Below are positions 9,261 to 17,871 of a stretch of 64,000 nt of DNA, piece after piece (position 1 is the stretch's first letter; every line of letters begins with the position of its first letter). Below the pieces are notes generated by a model that saw nothing but the letters and a program-made list of their open reading frames with translations, searched no databases and was not told the origin of the DNA. The DNA is from Hyphomicrobiales bacterium (GTDB lineage: Bacteria > Pseudomonadota > Alphaproteobacteria > Rhizobiales > Xanthobacteraceae): the NCBI GenBank assembly GCA_016185205.1, contig JACPOA010000085.1, forward strand, positions 1 to 64,000, read 5' to 3'. The position numbers were made by a program, and so were the translations under genes.

Positions 9261-10243
9261 GTCGGATATGCCTCTACTTCGTACGGGAACCCGAACGTGA
9301 TCGTTGGATTCCGGGCGACCGATTTGTTCGGCCGATTATTCGCCGTATCGTCCGCGGAAAATTTCGACCGGGCGGGATCGACAAAGTGTTCATCAATTTG
9401 TGTCTTGGGCTCGATCGCCTCGGGGTTCCTTATGAGGTCAATCTTCCCTTTGATCAGTTGTGCGACGATGATCAGGTCGGCGTGGTAGGGAGATGCCGTC
9501 TCGCGCTGAAGGGATATGATAGACCGAACCCGATCGTCGGAGGTGTCGCGCTGATGACTTACCCAAGCGAATGGCCGACTCTATGTGAGGAATATCCGGT
9601 CGTTGTATATTTACAGCACTGCGAATGGTGCAAAGTTTGTTACGAACCCTTCTACGGCGATCGATGTCAACTTTGGCCGGTCGGTATCGACACGCATTCC
9701 TGGACGCCAACCAATTCGGCTAATAAGCGGTTTGACTTCCTGATCTACGATAAGATTCGTTGGCAGCGGGAAGTGCTAGTTCCGCAACTGCTTGACGCCG
9801 TTAAAGCTGAGTTGACGCGCCGAAAGCTGACATTCACGGAAATTCGATATGGTCAATACGACGAGCAGCAGTACAAGAAGGCACTGCAAGACTGCCGTTC
9901 CATGATTTTCTTGTGCGAACATGAAAGTCAGGGGCTTGCGTATCAGGAGTGCCTTGCGTCCGATGTTCCCGTACTCGCCTGGGATCAGGGCTGGTGTCTC
10001 GACCCGGAACGTTTCAAGTGGGGGCAACCGGACATTCCGGCAACGAGCGTCCCTTTTTTCGACGCGCGATGCGGATTGAGATTTCGTGACATTGAGGAAT
10101 TTCCCAACAAGCTTACGCAGTTTCTGGACATGAGCCGGCGCGGCGCGTTCGCTCCGAGAGATTATATAATGGAAAATCTGACATTGGAAAAATGCTCCGC
10201 GGACTATCTTCGGATTCTCGAAGAAGCGCAGGTCCGAGCGTGA
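9257..10243 (+). CDS. glycosyltransferase-like protein with cysteine cluster
   Basis: 328 aa. The second half contains MIFLCEHESQGLAYQECLASDVPVLAWDQG, which matches the nucleotide-sugar-binding region of GT-B (GT4-like) enzymes. The first half is divergent and carries an unusual cluster, LQHCEWCKVCYEPFYGDRCQLW (about residues 120-142), with four cysteines in a short stretch. Its start overlaps the upstream stop (ATGA) and its stop overlaps the SGNH gene start (GTGA), so all three are translationally coupled. Family assignment below the GT-B level is uncertain. Confidence 0.65.
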   Translation: MSRICLYFVREPERDRWIPGDRFVRPIIRRIVRGKFRPGGIDKVFINLCLGLDRLGVPYEVNLPFDQLCDDDQVGVVGRCRLALKGYDRPNPIVGGVALMTYPSEWPTLCEEYPVVVYLQHCEWCKVCYEPFYGDRCQLWPVGIDTHSWTPTNSANKRFDFLIYDKIRWQREVLVPQLLDAVKAELTRRKLTFTEIRYGQYDEQQYKKALQDCRSMIFLCEHESQGLAYQECLASDVPVLAWDQGWCLDPERFKWGQPDIPATSVPFFDARCGLRFRDIEEFPNKLTQFLDMSRRGAFAPRDYIMENLTLEKCSADYLRILEEAQVRA

Positions 10244-11328
10244 AAGGCAAGAGCTCGAAATTACGCGCCATTACCCTGGTCGTAGCTGTCAATGTTCTGC
10301 TGACGGCCGTTCTATTTGAAATCGTTCTTCGGGTACAGCAGCAATTAGGCCCGATTTACGATCTAGCCGTTGATCGCGCGACAATATCGGTCGAACTCTC
10401 CGATGTGCTCAACCACGTGCCGGCGCCAGGCCCGGACGTGGAGGCTGGCGGGATCCGCAAATTGGACAAGCCAAATGCCGACGGGTGCGGGCCAAAGCTC
10501 CTCTTCTTGGGAGATTCGTTCATGCAGGGCCATGGGCCGGTCGACAACATACCTTATTATGTGAGGCAGTTCTTCCAGCAATCCTTGCGCCGGGAATTGT
10601 GTGTGTTCAATGCTGGTCAGTCATCGTATTCCCCGTCGATCTTCGTGCCGCAGGCCAAGAAACTTATCCCATTGTTGAAACCTGATTCTATCATCATCGA
10701 TGTGGATGAGACGGATCTGTGGGATGACTATTATCGCTATCGTCATCTCGTCATGAGGGATGCTGCCGGCTCGGTTGTTGCCGTGCGGCCGACCCCACTT
10801 GGCATTTGGTTCTATGACGGGCTCGTGAAAAGTACCGACAAGACGCTGTATATGCACCGGCTGGTGTCAAAATTTTATTTTACGAGAATCGAATTCCCAA
10901 AATTGTATGATTTGTACTGGCGAGGCAAGCCGAACGATAACCTTTGGCTGTCGAGGCTTTCCGAGGCTGAAGCGAGACGTGCCTACGGTACGGAGATAGC
11001 GTATTTCAAGACGGCGCTGGAGGATTTAACACGGACTGTCGTATCCCGCATGGGTACGGCCGATGCCGTGGTCTACATTCATCACCCTCACTTGCAGCAT
11101 CTCGGCGCTCCGGGTGTTGTGTTCAATAATATCGTAGCGGACACCGTGCGAGAGGTCGCGTCGCGCCATCACGTAAGATTTTATGACGCAACCGAGGATC
11201 TGAGGACTGAGTTCGGGGCCGAGCCGCAAAAATACTATATCCCGAACGATGTGCACTTTAATGCTGCCGGCACCCGCGCTTATGGGATCGCTGTTGCAAA
11301 ATACCTGGCCGCGACGCTTGCCCACTGA
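10240..11328 (+). CDS. SGNH-hydrolase-fold protein, single N-terminal membrane anchor
   Basis: 362 aa from GTG 10240 (GTGA overlap). Residues about 8-30 form a membrane segment. Then come the SGNH block I GDSFMQGHG near residue 91 and a C-terminal PNDVHFNAAGTRAYG block (DxxH) near 335, which together supply Ser, Asp and His. This architecture resembles AlgJ/AlgX or SGNH O-acetyltransferase/esterase partners acting outside the cytoplasm. It directly precedes the SxtJ-like, DUF5989 and carbamoyltransferase genes and may act with them in modifying the glycan; the reaction is not known. Confidence 0.72.
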   Translation: MKGKSSKLRAITLVVAVNVLLTAVLFEIVLRVQQQLGPIYDLAVDRATISVELSDVLNHVPAPGPDVEAGGIRKLDKPNADGCGPKLLFLGDSFMQGHGPVDNIPYYVRQFFQQSLRRELCVFNAGQSSYSPSIFVPQAKKLIPLLKPDSIIIDVDETDLWDDYYRYRHLVMRDAAGSVVAVRPTPLGIWFYDGLVKSTDKTLYMHRLVSKFYFTRIEFPKLYDLYWRGKPNDNLWLSRLSEAEARRAYGTEIAYFKTALEDLTRTVVSRMGTADAVVYIHHPHLQHLGAPGVVFNNIVADTVREVASRHHVRFYDATEDLRTEFGAEPQKYYIPNDVHFNAAGTRAYGIAVAKYLAATLAH

Positions 11329-11345
11329 CATTGGGCGGCTACCTG

Positions 11346-11792
11346 ATGATAGGAGGCATGATGGGCTCCGAGCGCTTCCACGAGGACTTTACGCGCCAAG
11401 ACGATGACCCGCGGCCCAGTGAAAGGAGTCTGGGCATCACCTTTGCGGCGGTGTGCGCGATCATCGGCTTGATCAAGCTGTATTACGGTGAGAAATTCCC
11501 AATTGTCTGGTTACTGGCAGCGGGCGCATTCTTATTTTGCGCTTTCTTTTGGCCAGCTCCTTTGCGTCCGCTCGGCATCTTATGGCATCGTTTGGGTTAT
11601 CTGCTGTTCAAGGTGGTCAACCCCATTGTCATGGCAATCTTGTACTTTGGAACGGTTGTACCGATCGGTCTGATTTTACGGCTCACCGGAAATGATCCGC
11701 TCCGCCTAAAGATAGACCGGGGCTGCGCCTCATACTGGCTGAATCGGGAACCACCCGGTCCTGCCGCGCAAGAGATGAAAAACCAGTTCTGA
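11346..11792 (+). CDS. SxtJ-like small integral membrane protein
   Basis: About 148 aa. There are hydrophobic segments around SLGITFAAVCAIIGLI, FPIVWLLAAGAFLFCAFF and VNPIVMAILYFGTVVPIGLI, with a conserved FWPAPLRPLGILWHRLGYLL loop, as in SxtJ-family proteins found beside carbamoyltransferases (first named in saxitoxin clusters). Several starts are possible: ATG 11346, 11358 or 11361, with AGGAGG at 11351-11356. It sits directly upstream of a DUF5989 protein and a NodU/CmcH-type carbamoyltransferase, so a membrane-tethering role for that enzyme is plausible but unproven. Confidence 0.75.
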   Translation: MIGGMMGSERFHEDFTRQDDDPRPSERSLGITFAAVCAIIGLIKLYYGEKFPIVWLLAAGAFLFCAFFWPAPLRPLGILWHRLGYLLFKVVNPIVMAILYFGTVVPIGLILRLTGNDPLRLKIDRGCASYWLNREPPGPAAQEMKNQF

Positions 11793-11802
11793 AGGGGTCT
11801 GC

Positions 11803-11955
11803 ATGTTCGGCATTCTTCGCGATCTGTGGATCTACATACGCTTACAAAAAAAATATTGGTTGATACCAATCGTTCTCATGATGGTTCTCATGGGCGGAAT
11901 CGTCGTGTTGAGCAAGGGGTCTGCGATTGCTCCGTTCGTCTATACCTTGTTCTGA
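11803..11955 (+). CDS. DUF5989/SxtK-like 50-aa membrane protein
   Basis: A short gene encoding 50 residues that begin MFGILRDLWIYIRLQKKYWL, then IPIVLMMVLMGGIVVLSKGS, and finish APFVYTLF. The pattern L.DLW.....KKYW..P followed by one hydrophobic helix and a terminal S.IAPF.Y.LF matches DUF5989/SxtK small proteins. It lies 10 bases after the SxtJ-like gene and about 18 bases before the carbamoyltransferase. It is one predicted transmembrane helix with a basic cytosolic N-terminus. It is easily missed because of its size. Confidence 0.85.
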   Translation: MFGILRDLWIYIRLQKKYWLIPIVLMMVLMGGIVVLSKGSAIAPFVYTLF

Positions 11956-11973
11956 GAGTTAGGTCCGTCAACA

Positions 11974-13806
11974 TTGCGCACACTTGGGATCTCGGCATTC
12001 TACCACGACAGCGCGGCTTGCCTGGTGGAAGACGGCCGGATTGTTGCTGCGGCGCAGGAAGAGCGCTTCACGCGCAAAAAGCACGATCCGAATTTTCCGC
12101 GCAATGCCATTCGGTTTTGCCTGGAGGCTGGTGGAGTCAGCCTGGACGATATCGATTACGTCGCCTTCTACGACAAGCCCATCGTAAAGTTCATGCGCTT
12201 GCTGGAAACCTATGTGGCCTTTGCGCCACATGGCTTCAGTTCCTTTCGGACCGCGATGCCGTTGTGGTTGAAGGAAAAGCTTTTTCAGAAACTTCTGCTG
12301 CGAGATGAATTAAGAAAATTTGCGGCGGATTTCGACATTGAAAAGAAGCTGCTGTTCACCGAGCACCATCAGAGCCACGCCGCCTCCGCTTTTTTTGCGT
12401 CGCCATTTGAGGAAGCGGCCATACTGACAATGGACGGGGTGGGCGAATGGACGACCATGTCGGGCGGGATGGGGCGGGGAAACCACGTTGAAATCTTCGA
12501 AGAACTGCATTTTCCACATTCGCTGGGTTTGTTGTTTTCAGCATTCACCTACTATCTCGGCTTCAAGGTCAATTCCGGGGAGTACAAGGTCATGGGGTTG
12601 GCCCCCTATGGCGAGGCGAAATATGCCGACCTTATTTTGGATCACTTGATGGATCTGAAGGCCGATGGAAGCTTCCGCTTAGATATGGCCTATTTCAATT
12701 ACTGCACTGGCCTGACGATGACCAACGAGCGGTTTGATCGGTTATTTGGCGGGCCGCCACGCACACCGGAAAAACTTCTCGACCAGAAACATATGGATAT
12801 TGCAGCATCGATTCAGAAAGTGACCGAGGAAGTTATGTTGCGCCTCGCTCGCTCGTTGGCGCGGAAGACGGGCAGTAAGAATCTCTGCATGGCGGGGGGC
12901 GTGGCTCTCAACTGTGTAGGCAACGGCAAGATCTTGCGCGATGGCCGCTTCGACCAGATCTGGATTCAGCCGGCTGCGGGGGACGCCGGCGGGGCAGTGG
13001 GCGCAGCCTTGGCTGCCTACCATATGTATGCTGGCAAGCCTCGCGTGGTGAATGGCCGGGACGGCATGTCGGGTGGCTACCTTGGACCAAGCTACGATCA
13101 GCAAGAGATCGAGCAGCGCCTGACTAATGCCGGCGCCCGGTTCGAGCGGGTTGATGACACTGCGCTCATTGCCGCCTCGGTCGATGCCTTGACCGCAGGG
13201 AGTGCGGTGGGATGGTTCCAGGGACGAATGGAGTTCGGCCCGCGCGCCCTTGGCGCTCGATCGATCCTCGCCGATCCGCGCAGCCCAACCATGCAAAAAA
13301 TGTTGAACCTCAAGGTCAAATATCGCGAGAGCTTTCGTCCTTTTGCCCCGGCGGTTCTGCGGGAGGATGTTGCCGACTGGTTCGATCTCGACCGTGACAG
13401 TCCATACATGCTTTTCGTCGCTCATGTGGTGGAGCGCAGGCGCCGGGCGATGACGCCCGAGCAGCAGGCTTTGTTCGGAATCGACAAGCTGAACGTGCCA
13501 CGCTCCGACATTCCCGCGGTGACCCATATTGACTATTCCGCCCGGGTCCAAACGGTGCACCGCGACACAAATCCCAGATTTTACGAGCTGCTCGGTGCCT
13601 TCAAGGCCCGGACGGGCTGCCCTGTTGTCGTGAACACGAGCTTCAATGTCCGCGGCGAACCGATCGTGTGCACACCGGAAGACGCTTTCCGTTGCTTCAT
13701 GGGATCTGAAATCGAGTTGCTGTCGGTTGGCAATTGCATCCTTCGCAAGGAACAACAGGATGATCGGCTGAAAATGAACTACAGCGCGATGTTTGATCCC
13801 GACTGA
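11974..13806 (+). CDS. carbamoyltransferase (NodU/CmcH/SxtI family)
   Basis: 610 aa from TTG 11974, read MRTLGISAFYHDSAAC. Hallmarks are AQEERFTRKKHDPNFP, the metal-ligand region EHHQSHAASAFFASPF, MDGVGEW, then the C-terminal (YrdC-like/NodU-C) half with GWFQGRMEFGPRALGARSIL, RESFRPFAPAVL and VNTSFNVRGEPIVC. The family transfers a carbamoyl group from carbamoyl phosphate to a hydroxyl via a carbamoyl-adenylate. It is preceded by SxtJ- and SxtK-like genes, an arrangement known from saxitoxin and some glycan clusters. The likely substrate is a sugar hydroxyl of the exported polysaccharide. Confidence 0.9.
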   Translation: MRTLGISAFYHDSAACLVEDGRIVAAAQEERFTRKKHDPNFPRNAIRFCLEAGGVSLDDIDYVAFYDKPIVKFMRLLETYVAFAPHGFSSFRTAMPLWLKEKLFQKLLLRDELRKFAADFDIEKKLLFTEHHQSHAASAFFASPFEEAAILTMDGVGEWTTMSGGMGRGNHVEIFEELHFPHSLGLLFSAFTYYLGFKVNSGEYKVMGLAPYGEAKYADLILDHLMDLKADGSFRLDMAYFNYCTGLTMTNERFDRLFGGPPRTPEKLLDQKHMDIAASIQKVTEEVMLRLARSLARKTGSKNLCMAGGVALNCVGNGKILRDGRFDQIWIQPAAGDAGGAVGAALAAYHMYAGKPRVVNGRDGMSGGYLGPSYDQQEIEQRLTNAGARFERVDDTALIAASVDALTAGSAVGWFQGRMEFGPRALGARSILADPRSPTMQKMLNLKVKYRESFRPFAPAVLREDVADWFDLDRDSPYMLFVAHVVERRRRAMTPEQQALFGIDKLNVPRSDIPAVTHIDYSARVQTVHRDTNPRFYELLGAFKARTGCPVVVNTSFNVRGEPIVCTPEDAFRCFMGSEIELLSVGNCILRKEQQDDRLKMNYSAMFDPD

Positions 13807-13811
13807 GGCTC

Positions 13812-14855
13812 GTGGTCAAAGCAGTGCCAGCAATGATATTGGATGAAAATATAGTATGCCCTTTGACCGGTGTGGCCCTCGAAACGGTCGACGGCCAACT
13901 GACTTCAGGGTCGGGGCGCCGTTATGAGGTTTCGGACAATATCCCGCTGCTTTTCGTCGACGAAACCGAGGGCGCCCCCGCGATTGCGGCCGTTACGGGC
14001 TCCACGGGCGGGCAGGTGACGCATGCCGTGCAGGATTTCTATGAGGACGCTCCATTTCCGAACTACAACAGTTTCGATAATTTGGCCGCGTTCACGCGGC
14101 AAGCGGACGCCGGATTTGGTCGCTTACTGCGCAAACAACTGCCCCTCAACGCTAATGTGCTCGAAGTGGGATGCGGGACCGCGCAGTTGAGCAACTACTT
14201 GGCGGCGACGACACTGTCGCGTGTGTATGCCGCAGATATGACCTTGGCCTCGCTGAGAATGGGGCGCGCATTCGCGCGACAAAACCAGATCGATGGCATC
14301 CGTTTTATCCAAATGAACTTGTTCATGCCGGCGATCCGGCCGCAGTCAATGGATGTCGTGATCTCGAACGGCGTGCTGCACCATACCTATGATACGCGAA
14401 AGGCGTTCGCGAGCATCAGTCGACTGGTCAAGCCCGGCGGGCATTTCATAGTTGGTCTTTACGATTGGATCGGCAGATTGCGCACCGACTTTCGCCGATT
14501 GCTGTTGAAGACTTTCGGCGACAAGGTGCTGGCCCTCGATCCTCAGCTTCGCAAGAGGCTTTCTCCGGAGAAGCGCCGTGCGTGGATCCGCGACCAATAT
14601 TTCCACCCACTGGAACGCAAGCACTCGATTTCAGAGGTGATCCAGTGGTTCAACGAGGAGGGTTTTTCATTTGTATCCTCGATTCCAAAGATTCTTGGAA
14701 CGTTCGGCGAGGACGAACAAATTTTCAAGCCGAAAAGTCCGGGCACATCGCTCGATCGAGTGGTGGCTGAACTTGGAATGCTTGTGTCTCCGTCTGGTGG
14801 CGAAGGCGGCCTGTTCGTCTGTATAGGGCGACGCAATATAGCCTCACGGAGATGA
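13812..14855 (+). CDS. class I SAM-dependent methyltransferase with Trm112-like N-terminal segment
   Basis: 347 aa (GTG 13812; ATG 13833 is equally possible). The N-terminus has CPLTGVALE...SGSGRRYEVSDNIPLLF, the short Trm112-like element often seen before methyltransferase domains, with only one of the usual cysteines. Then come NVLEVGCGTAQLSNYLAATT (motif I, near residue 116), DMTLASLRMG, and VVISNGVLHHTYDTRKAFASISRLVKPGGHFIVGLYDW. It is adjacent to the carbamoyltransferase with a 5-base gap. It probably modifies the same glycan or its lipid carrier. Confidence 0.82.
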   Translation: MVKAVPAMILDENIVCPLTGVALETVDGQLTSGSGRRYEVSDNIPLLFVDETEGAPAIAAVTGSTGGQVTHAVQDFYEDAPFPNYNSFDNLAAFTRQADAGFGRLLRKQLPLNANVLEVGCGTAQLSNYLAATTLSRVYAADMTLASLRMGRAFARQNQIDGIRFIQMNLFMPAIRPQSMDVVISNGVLHHTYDTRKAFASISRLVKPGGHFIVGLYDWIGRLRTDFRRLLLKTFGDKVLALDPQLRKRLSPEKRRAWIRDQYFHPLERKHSISEVIQWFNEEGFSFVSSIPKILGTFGEDEQIFKPKSPGTSLDRVVAELGMLVSPSGGEGGLFVCIGRRNIASRR

Positions 14856-14861
14856 GATCAA

Positions 14862-15866
14862 TTGCATCCGCCAGCTCAAAGACAGAAAGTCCGCATTGCC
14901 ATCGCCCGCTTCTGGGCAGGAGCCACCGCGCAAGAAGTCATCGATACGCTTCTTCCCGATCTGCAGCCCTATTTCGAGTTCGATGTCTCGGCCGTGCCCC
15001 AGGTGCTTTTATACGGACCCTACACGGGAGAGATGCCAAAGGGCCGGTTCATCAAAGTATTCATCGGCTGCGAGAACGTGCGGCCAATGATGAGCGAATG
15101 CGATTGGGCCTTTGGGGTCCTGCATGAAGAGTACCTGCGCCATCCGCGGTACATGCGCTTCATGCGGTGGGGCGACGACTCGCATCTCATTCAGTCAAAA
15201 AAGAATTGGTCGGAAGTTTTGAATTCCAAAAAGCGATTTTGCGCCTTCCTATATGCGAACAAGGTCAGCTATCGCGAGGCATTCTTTCGCGCGCTATCCC
15301 GCTACAAGCCGGTCGATGCGCCGGGCCGTTCAATGAACAACATGCCGGGGATAGACCCGGTGCCGGGACGGATCGACTGGAAGGCGAAGGTCAAGTTCCT
15401 GCGCGCCTACAAGTTTGTCATCGCGTTCGAGAGCGGGTCTCGCCCCGGCTACAACACCGAAAAGCTCACCCATGCCATCGAAGCCGATTGTGTGCCGATT
15501 TACTGGGGCGATCCGGAAATCGGTCGCTCATTCAACGTCCGGCGTTTCATCAATGCGCACGACTATCTGCCCAAGCCGCGCCGCTTCATGCCGCGGTTGC
15601 CCTATGCGCCGCATTCGCTGCGCAGCCAGGACCGGCTGACGTTATTCGATCGGGCCGCGCGGAAGATCAATAGCGTGGTCGGCGAGATCGAGCAGAGGGC
15701 CTGGGCCTTGACGGGATTCGATGCTCTGGTGGAACGGGTGATCGCGCTCGACCGCAATGACGAGCTGTACCTGCAGCATTTACACGAGCCGTTTCTGATC
15801 GGGAATAAGCCGTTGGATCGCTCGTCCTGGGTGACCCGGTGGCGGGAGATCTTTGCGTCAGTGTGA
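14862..15866 (+). CDS. glycosyltransferase family 10 (alpha-1,3-fucosyltransferase-like)
   Basis: 334 aa from TTG 14862, with GGAGATGAG as possible ribosome site. The C-terminal half matches the GT10 core: KFVIAFESGSRPGYNTEKLT, then AIEADCVPIYWGDPEIGRSF and FNVRRFINAHDYLP, corresponding to the FxFENS...GYVTEK...VPVYWG pattern that binds GDP-fucose. The usual FENS is FESG here. No GDP-fucose synthesis genes are seen in the window, so the donor may be another GDP-sugar or fucose made elsewhere. Confidence 0.8.
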   Translation: MHPPAQRQKVRIAIARFWAGATAQEVIDTLLPDLQPYFEFDVSAVPQVLLYGPYTGEMPKGRFIKVFIGCENVRPMMSECDWAFGVLHEEYLRHPRYMRFMRWGDDSHLIQSKKNWSEVLNSKKRFCAFLYANKVSYREAFFRALSRYKPVDAPGRSMNNMPGIDPVPGRIDWKAKVKFLRAYKFVIAFESGSRPGYNTEKLTHAIEADCVPIYWGDPEIGRSFNVRRFINAHDYLPKPRRFMPRLPYAPHSLRSQDRLTLFDRAARKINSVVGEIEQRAWALTGFDALVERVIALDRNDELYLQHLHEPFLIGNKPLDRSSWVTRWREIFASV

Positions 15867-15940
15867 GCGAGCGGGCGCGAAGACTGATGACATGCCGCCT
15901 AGAAGGCCAACAAATCCATTGATCGAAAGCTGAAATCCGA

Positions 15941-16819
15941 GTGCGGCAAACAAAAACCGACGTTGCGCATATGGGGCGGGCCGCAGGGGCTCGCTCCCTC
16001 GATCGAGCTTTGATTGCGTATGGCCGTTTGTTTGAGCATCCATGCAAGCTCCGGATCGTCAGGTGGTTGATTCGTCGGCTGGCCGCAGGTCGGATCAAGG
16101 TTCGGTATGCCCGCGGCGCCGTCATCGCCATAGACCCGGCCGATTATATCGGATGGGCGATATTCACCGCAGGGCACTATGAGCCGGCGAGCCTCGGCTT
16201 GGCGCTGCGCATCATGACGGCAGAGCCCGGATTATTCATCGACGTGGGTGCGAATTTCGGGTTATACACCTGCGCGGTCGCGAGGATCGCGGGGTCGACA
16301 GTCATCGGCATTGAACCCGATTGCGCAAACTGCACGAGTCTACAAAGTAATATTGAACTCAATGGGCTGCAGAACGTCATCGTCTTCAATGGTGCCGCGG
16401 GTCCCGGCTCGGCGTTAGCCCCAATCGTCAGGGGATTGGCCGGGAATTCCGGAACGGCCGCGGTGGCTCCCAGTGAAACTGCATCCGAACTCGGCCAAAC
16501 CTGGGTCGCAACCGTTACTCTTGACTCGCTGCTTGATCGGCTTGTTCGTCCTCGGGCAAGACCGGTGCTGATGAAAATGGATATCGAGGGTTTTGAGCCG
16601 CAGGCTCTCGCCGGCCTCGATTTCGACGGCCCATTTCGTCCCAAGAACATCCTGGTGGAATGCGACCGCCAGCTCTCTGTTGCGGCTTGGGGGTCACGTG
16701 GAAACTTCAAGGCCTTCTTTGCGGCCAAGGGCTACGAGCTGCTCGACGTGTTTGGAGGCCCGCTGGCGGACGATGGACCTGTTCCGGAAGAAAACGTGTG
16801 GGCCCGGGACCTGGCCTAA
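15941..16819 (+). CDS. FkbM-family methyltransferase
   Basis: 292 aa (GTG 15941; ATG 15971 possible). Motif I FIDVGANFGLYTCAVARIAG lies near residue 99 and IGIEPDCANCTSLQSNIELN follows; VLMKMDIEGFEPQALAGLDF is the FkbM signature near 210. The C-terminus GGPLADDGPVPEENVWARDL is of interest because a degraded copy of it occurs about 1 kb downstream (17806-17850). It stands alone between a 74-base and a 92-base gap. Confidence 0.85.
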   Translation: MRQTKTDVAHMGRAAGARSLDRALIAYGRLFEHPCKLRIVRWLIRRLAAGRIKVRYARGAVIAIDPADYIGWAIFTAGHYEPASLGLALRIMTAEPGLFIDVGANFGLYTCAVARIAGSTVIGIEPDCANCTSLQSNIELNGLQNVIVFNGAAGPGSALAPIVRGLAGNSGTAAVAPSETASELGQTWVATVTLDSLLDRLVRPRARPVLMKMDIEGFEPQALAGLDFDGPFRPKNILVECDRQLSVAAWGSRGNFKAFFAAKGYELLDVFGGPLADDGPVPEENVWARDLA

Positions 16820-16911
16820 GGTAAGCCGCGCGGCCGGCGTGCTCATCGGCTGCGCCATTAGTTGTTACTAAGAGAATCAGATGCCGACGATCGCTTCTGT
16901 ATGATCGCGCG

Positions 16912-17754
16912 ATGCAGATATCCGCCAACACACTTCCAATCGTTTACGCCTTGCGGGCCGCGCGAAGATTGGTTCCAGTTCGCGGATGGGAGCGCGCATT
17001 TCGTACGGCGTTCCCGCCAGACACGCAGCGGCCGTTCTTTTTTAAAATGAAAATATTTGAGAGCATATTTGCGATGGACGCGGCCAGTTATCTTGACTGG
17101 TACGCTCTCTTTTATGGGCACCACGGAGGAAGCGACCTTGTTCTTGCTAGGCAGATTGTCAGCCGGCTTGGGCATCCTGTCGTCGTGGATGTCGGTGCGA
17201 ACGCTGGGCACTATTCGATCGCGCTCGCCCCCCTTAGCCGCGTTGTGCATGCCTTTGAGCCAGATCCCGATGTCCTCAAAAGGTTGTTCGCCAACATCGA
17301 GTTGAACGCCCATCTGCAAATCAAGGTCCATGGCGTCGCGCTTGGTGCCGCCGATGAAGAACTTCCATTTACCCCATCGCCCGGAAACAACCGAGGCGTG
17401 GGAGTTTTTTCGAACGACGGCCCGGTTCTTCTACCGGTTCGACGGGGCGACGACTATCTTGCCCGTCACGAAATTTCAGGAATCGGCTTCCTCAAAATAG
17501 ACGTGGAATGGTTTGAATTTCCTGTGCTTGCAGGACTGCGTCAAACAATCGAAAGAGATCGTCCTGTGATCCTTCTCGAAACAGACAAGCCGATGAGCCG
17601 TGTTGGCGACCAACTCCCGCGCGACTATCGTTTCTTCGCGCACCGACGCCGGTACGGTTTTTCAAATTCAACGATCTTGCGATCCGTCGACGAAGAATAT
17701 TCGGACTCGGATATATTTTGTATCCCCAGCGAATCCATGCATCTCGTCGATTGA
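16912..17754 (+). CDS. FkbM-family methyltransferase, divergent signature
   Basis: 280 aa. SAM motif I is VVVDVGANAGHYSIALAPL near residue 90, then HAFEPDPDVLKRLFANIELN. The usual D-x-E-G-x-E signature reads FLKIDVEWFEFPVLAGL, with Trp in place of the conserved Gly. The protein is otherwise full length, so the change could be tolerated or could mark loss of activity. It has low similarity to its upstream FkbM neighbour apart from motifs, so it was probably acquired separately rather than by recent tandem duplication. Confidence 0.8.
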   Translation: MQISANTLPIVYALRAARRLVPVRGWERAFRTAFPPDTQRPFFFKMKIFESIFAMDAASYLDWYALFYGHHGGSDLVLARQIVSRLGHPVVVDVGANAGHYSIALAPLSRVVHAFEPDPDVLKRLFANIELNAHLQIKVHGVALGAADEELPFTPSPGNNRGVGVFSNDGPVLLPVRRGDDYLARHEISGIGFLKIDVEWFEFPVLAGLRQTIERDRPVILLETDKPMSRVGDQLPRDYRFFAHRRRYGFSNSTILRSVDEEYSDSDIFCIPSESMHLVD

Positions 17755-17805
17755 CAGTGGCATTTGGCCAAGAAAACATGTCGCACCATTTTCTCGTTTC
17801 GATCG

Positions 17806-17871
17806 AGAGGGTGGAGCGTCGCTGGCGGACGACGGGCCAATTCCAGAAGAAAAAACGCGGTTCTCAGCTTT
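17806..17871 (+). pseudogene. remnant of an FkbM methyltransferase C-terminus
   Basis: In one frame this stretch reads EGGASLADDGPIPEEKTRFS, which matches the C-terminus of the intact FkbM gene ending at 16819 (GGPLADDGPVPEENVWARDL). No start or SAM motif of this copy remains; it is squeezed between the FkbM gene ending at 17754 and the convergent one at 17872. It is seen as a short but specific match, best read as the tail of a lost paralogue. Confidence 0.55.

Noticed and set aside
12742..13755. 337-codon minus-strand frame opposite the first carbamoyltransferase
   Set aside because: No recognisable domain, while the + strand shows all family blocks.
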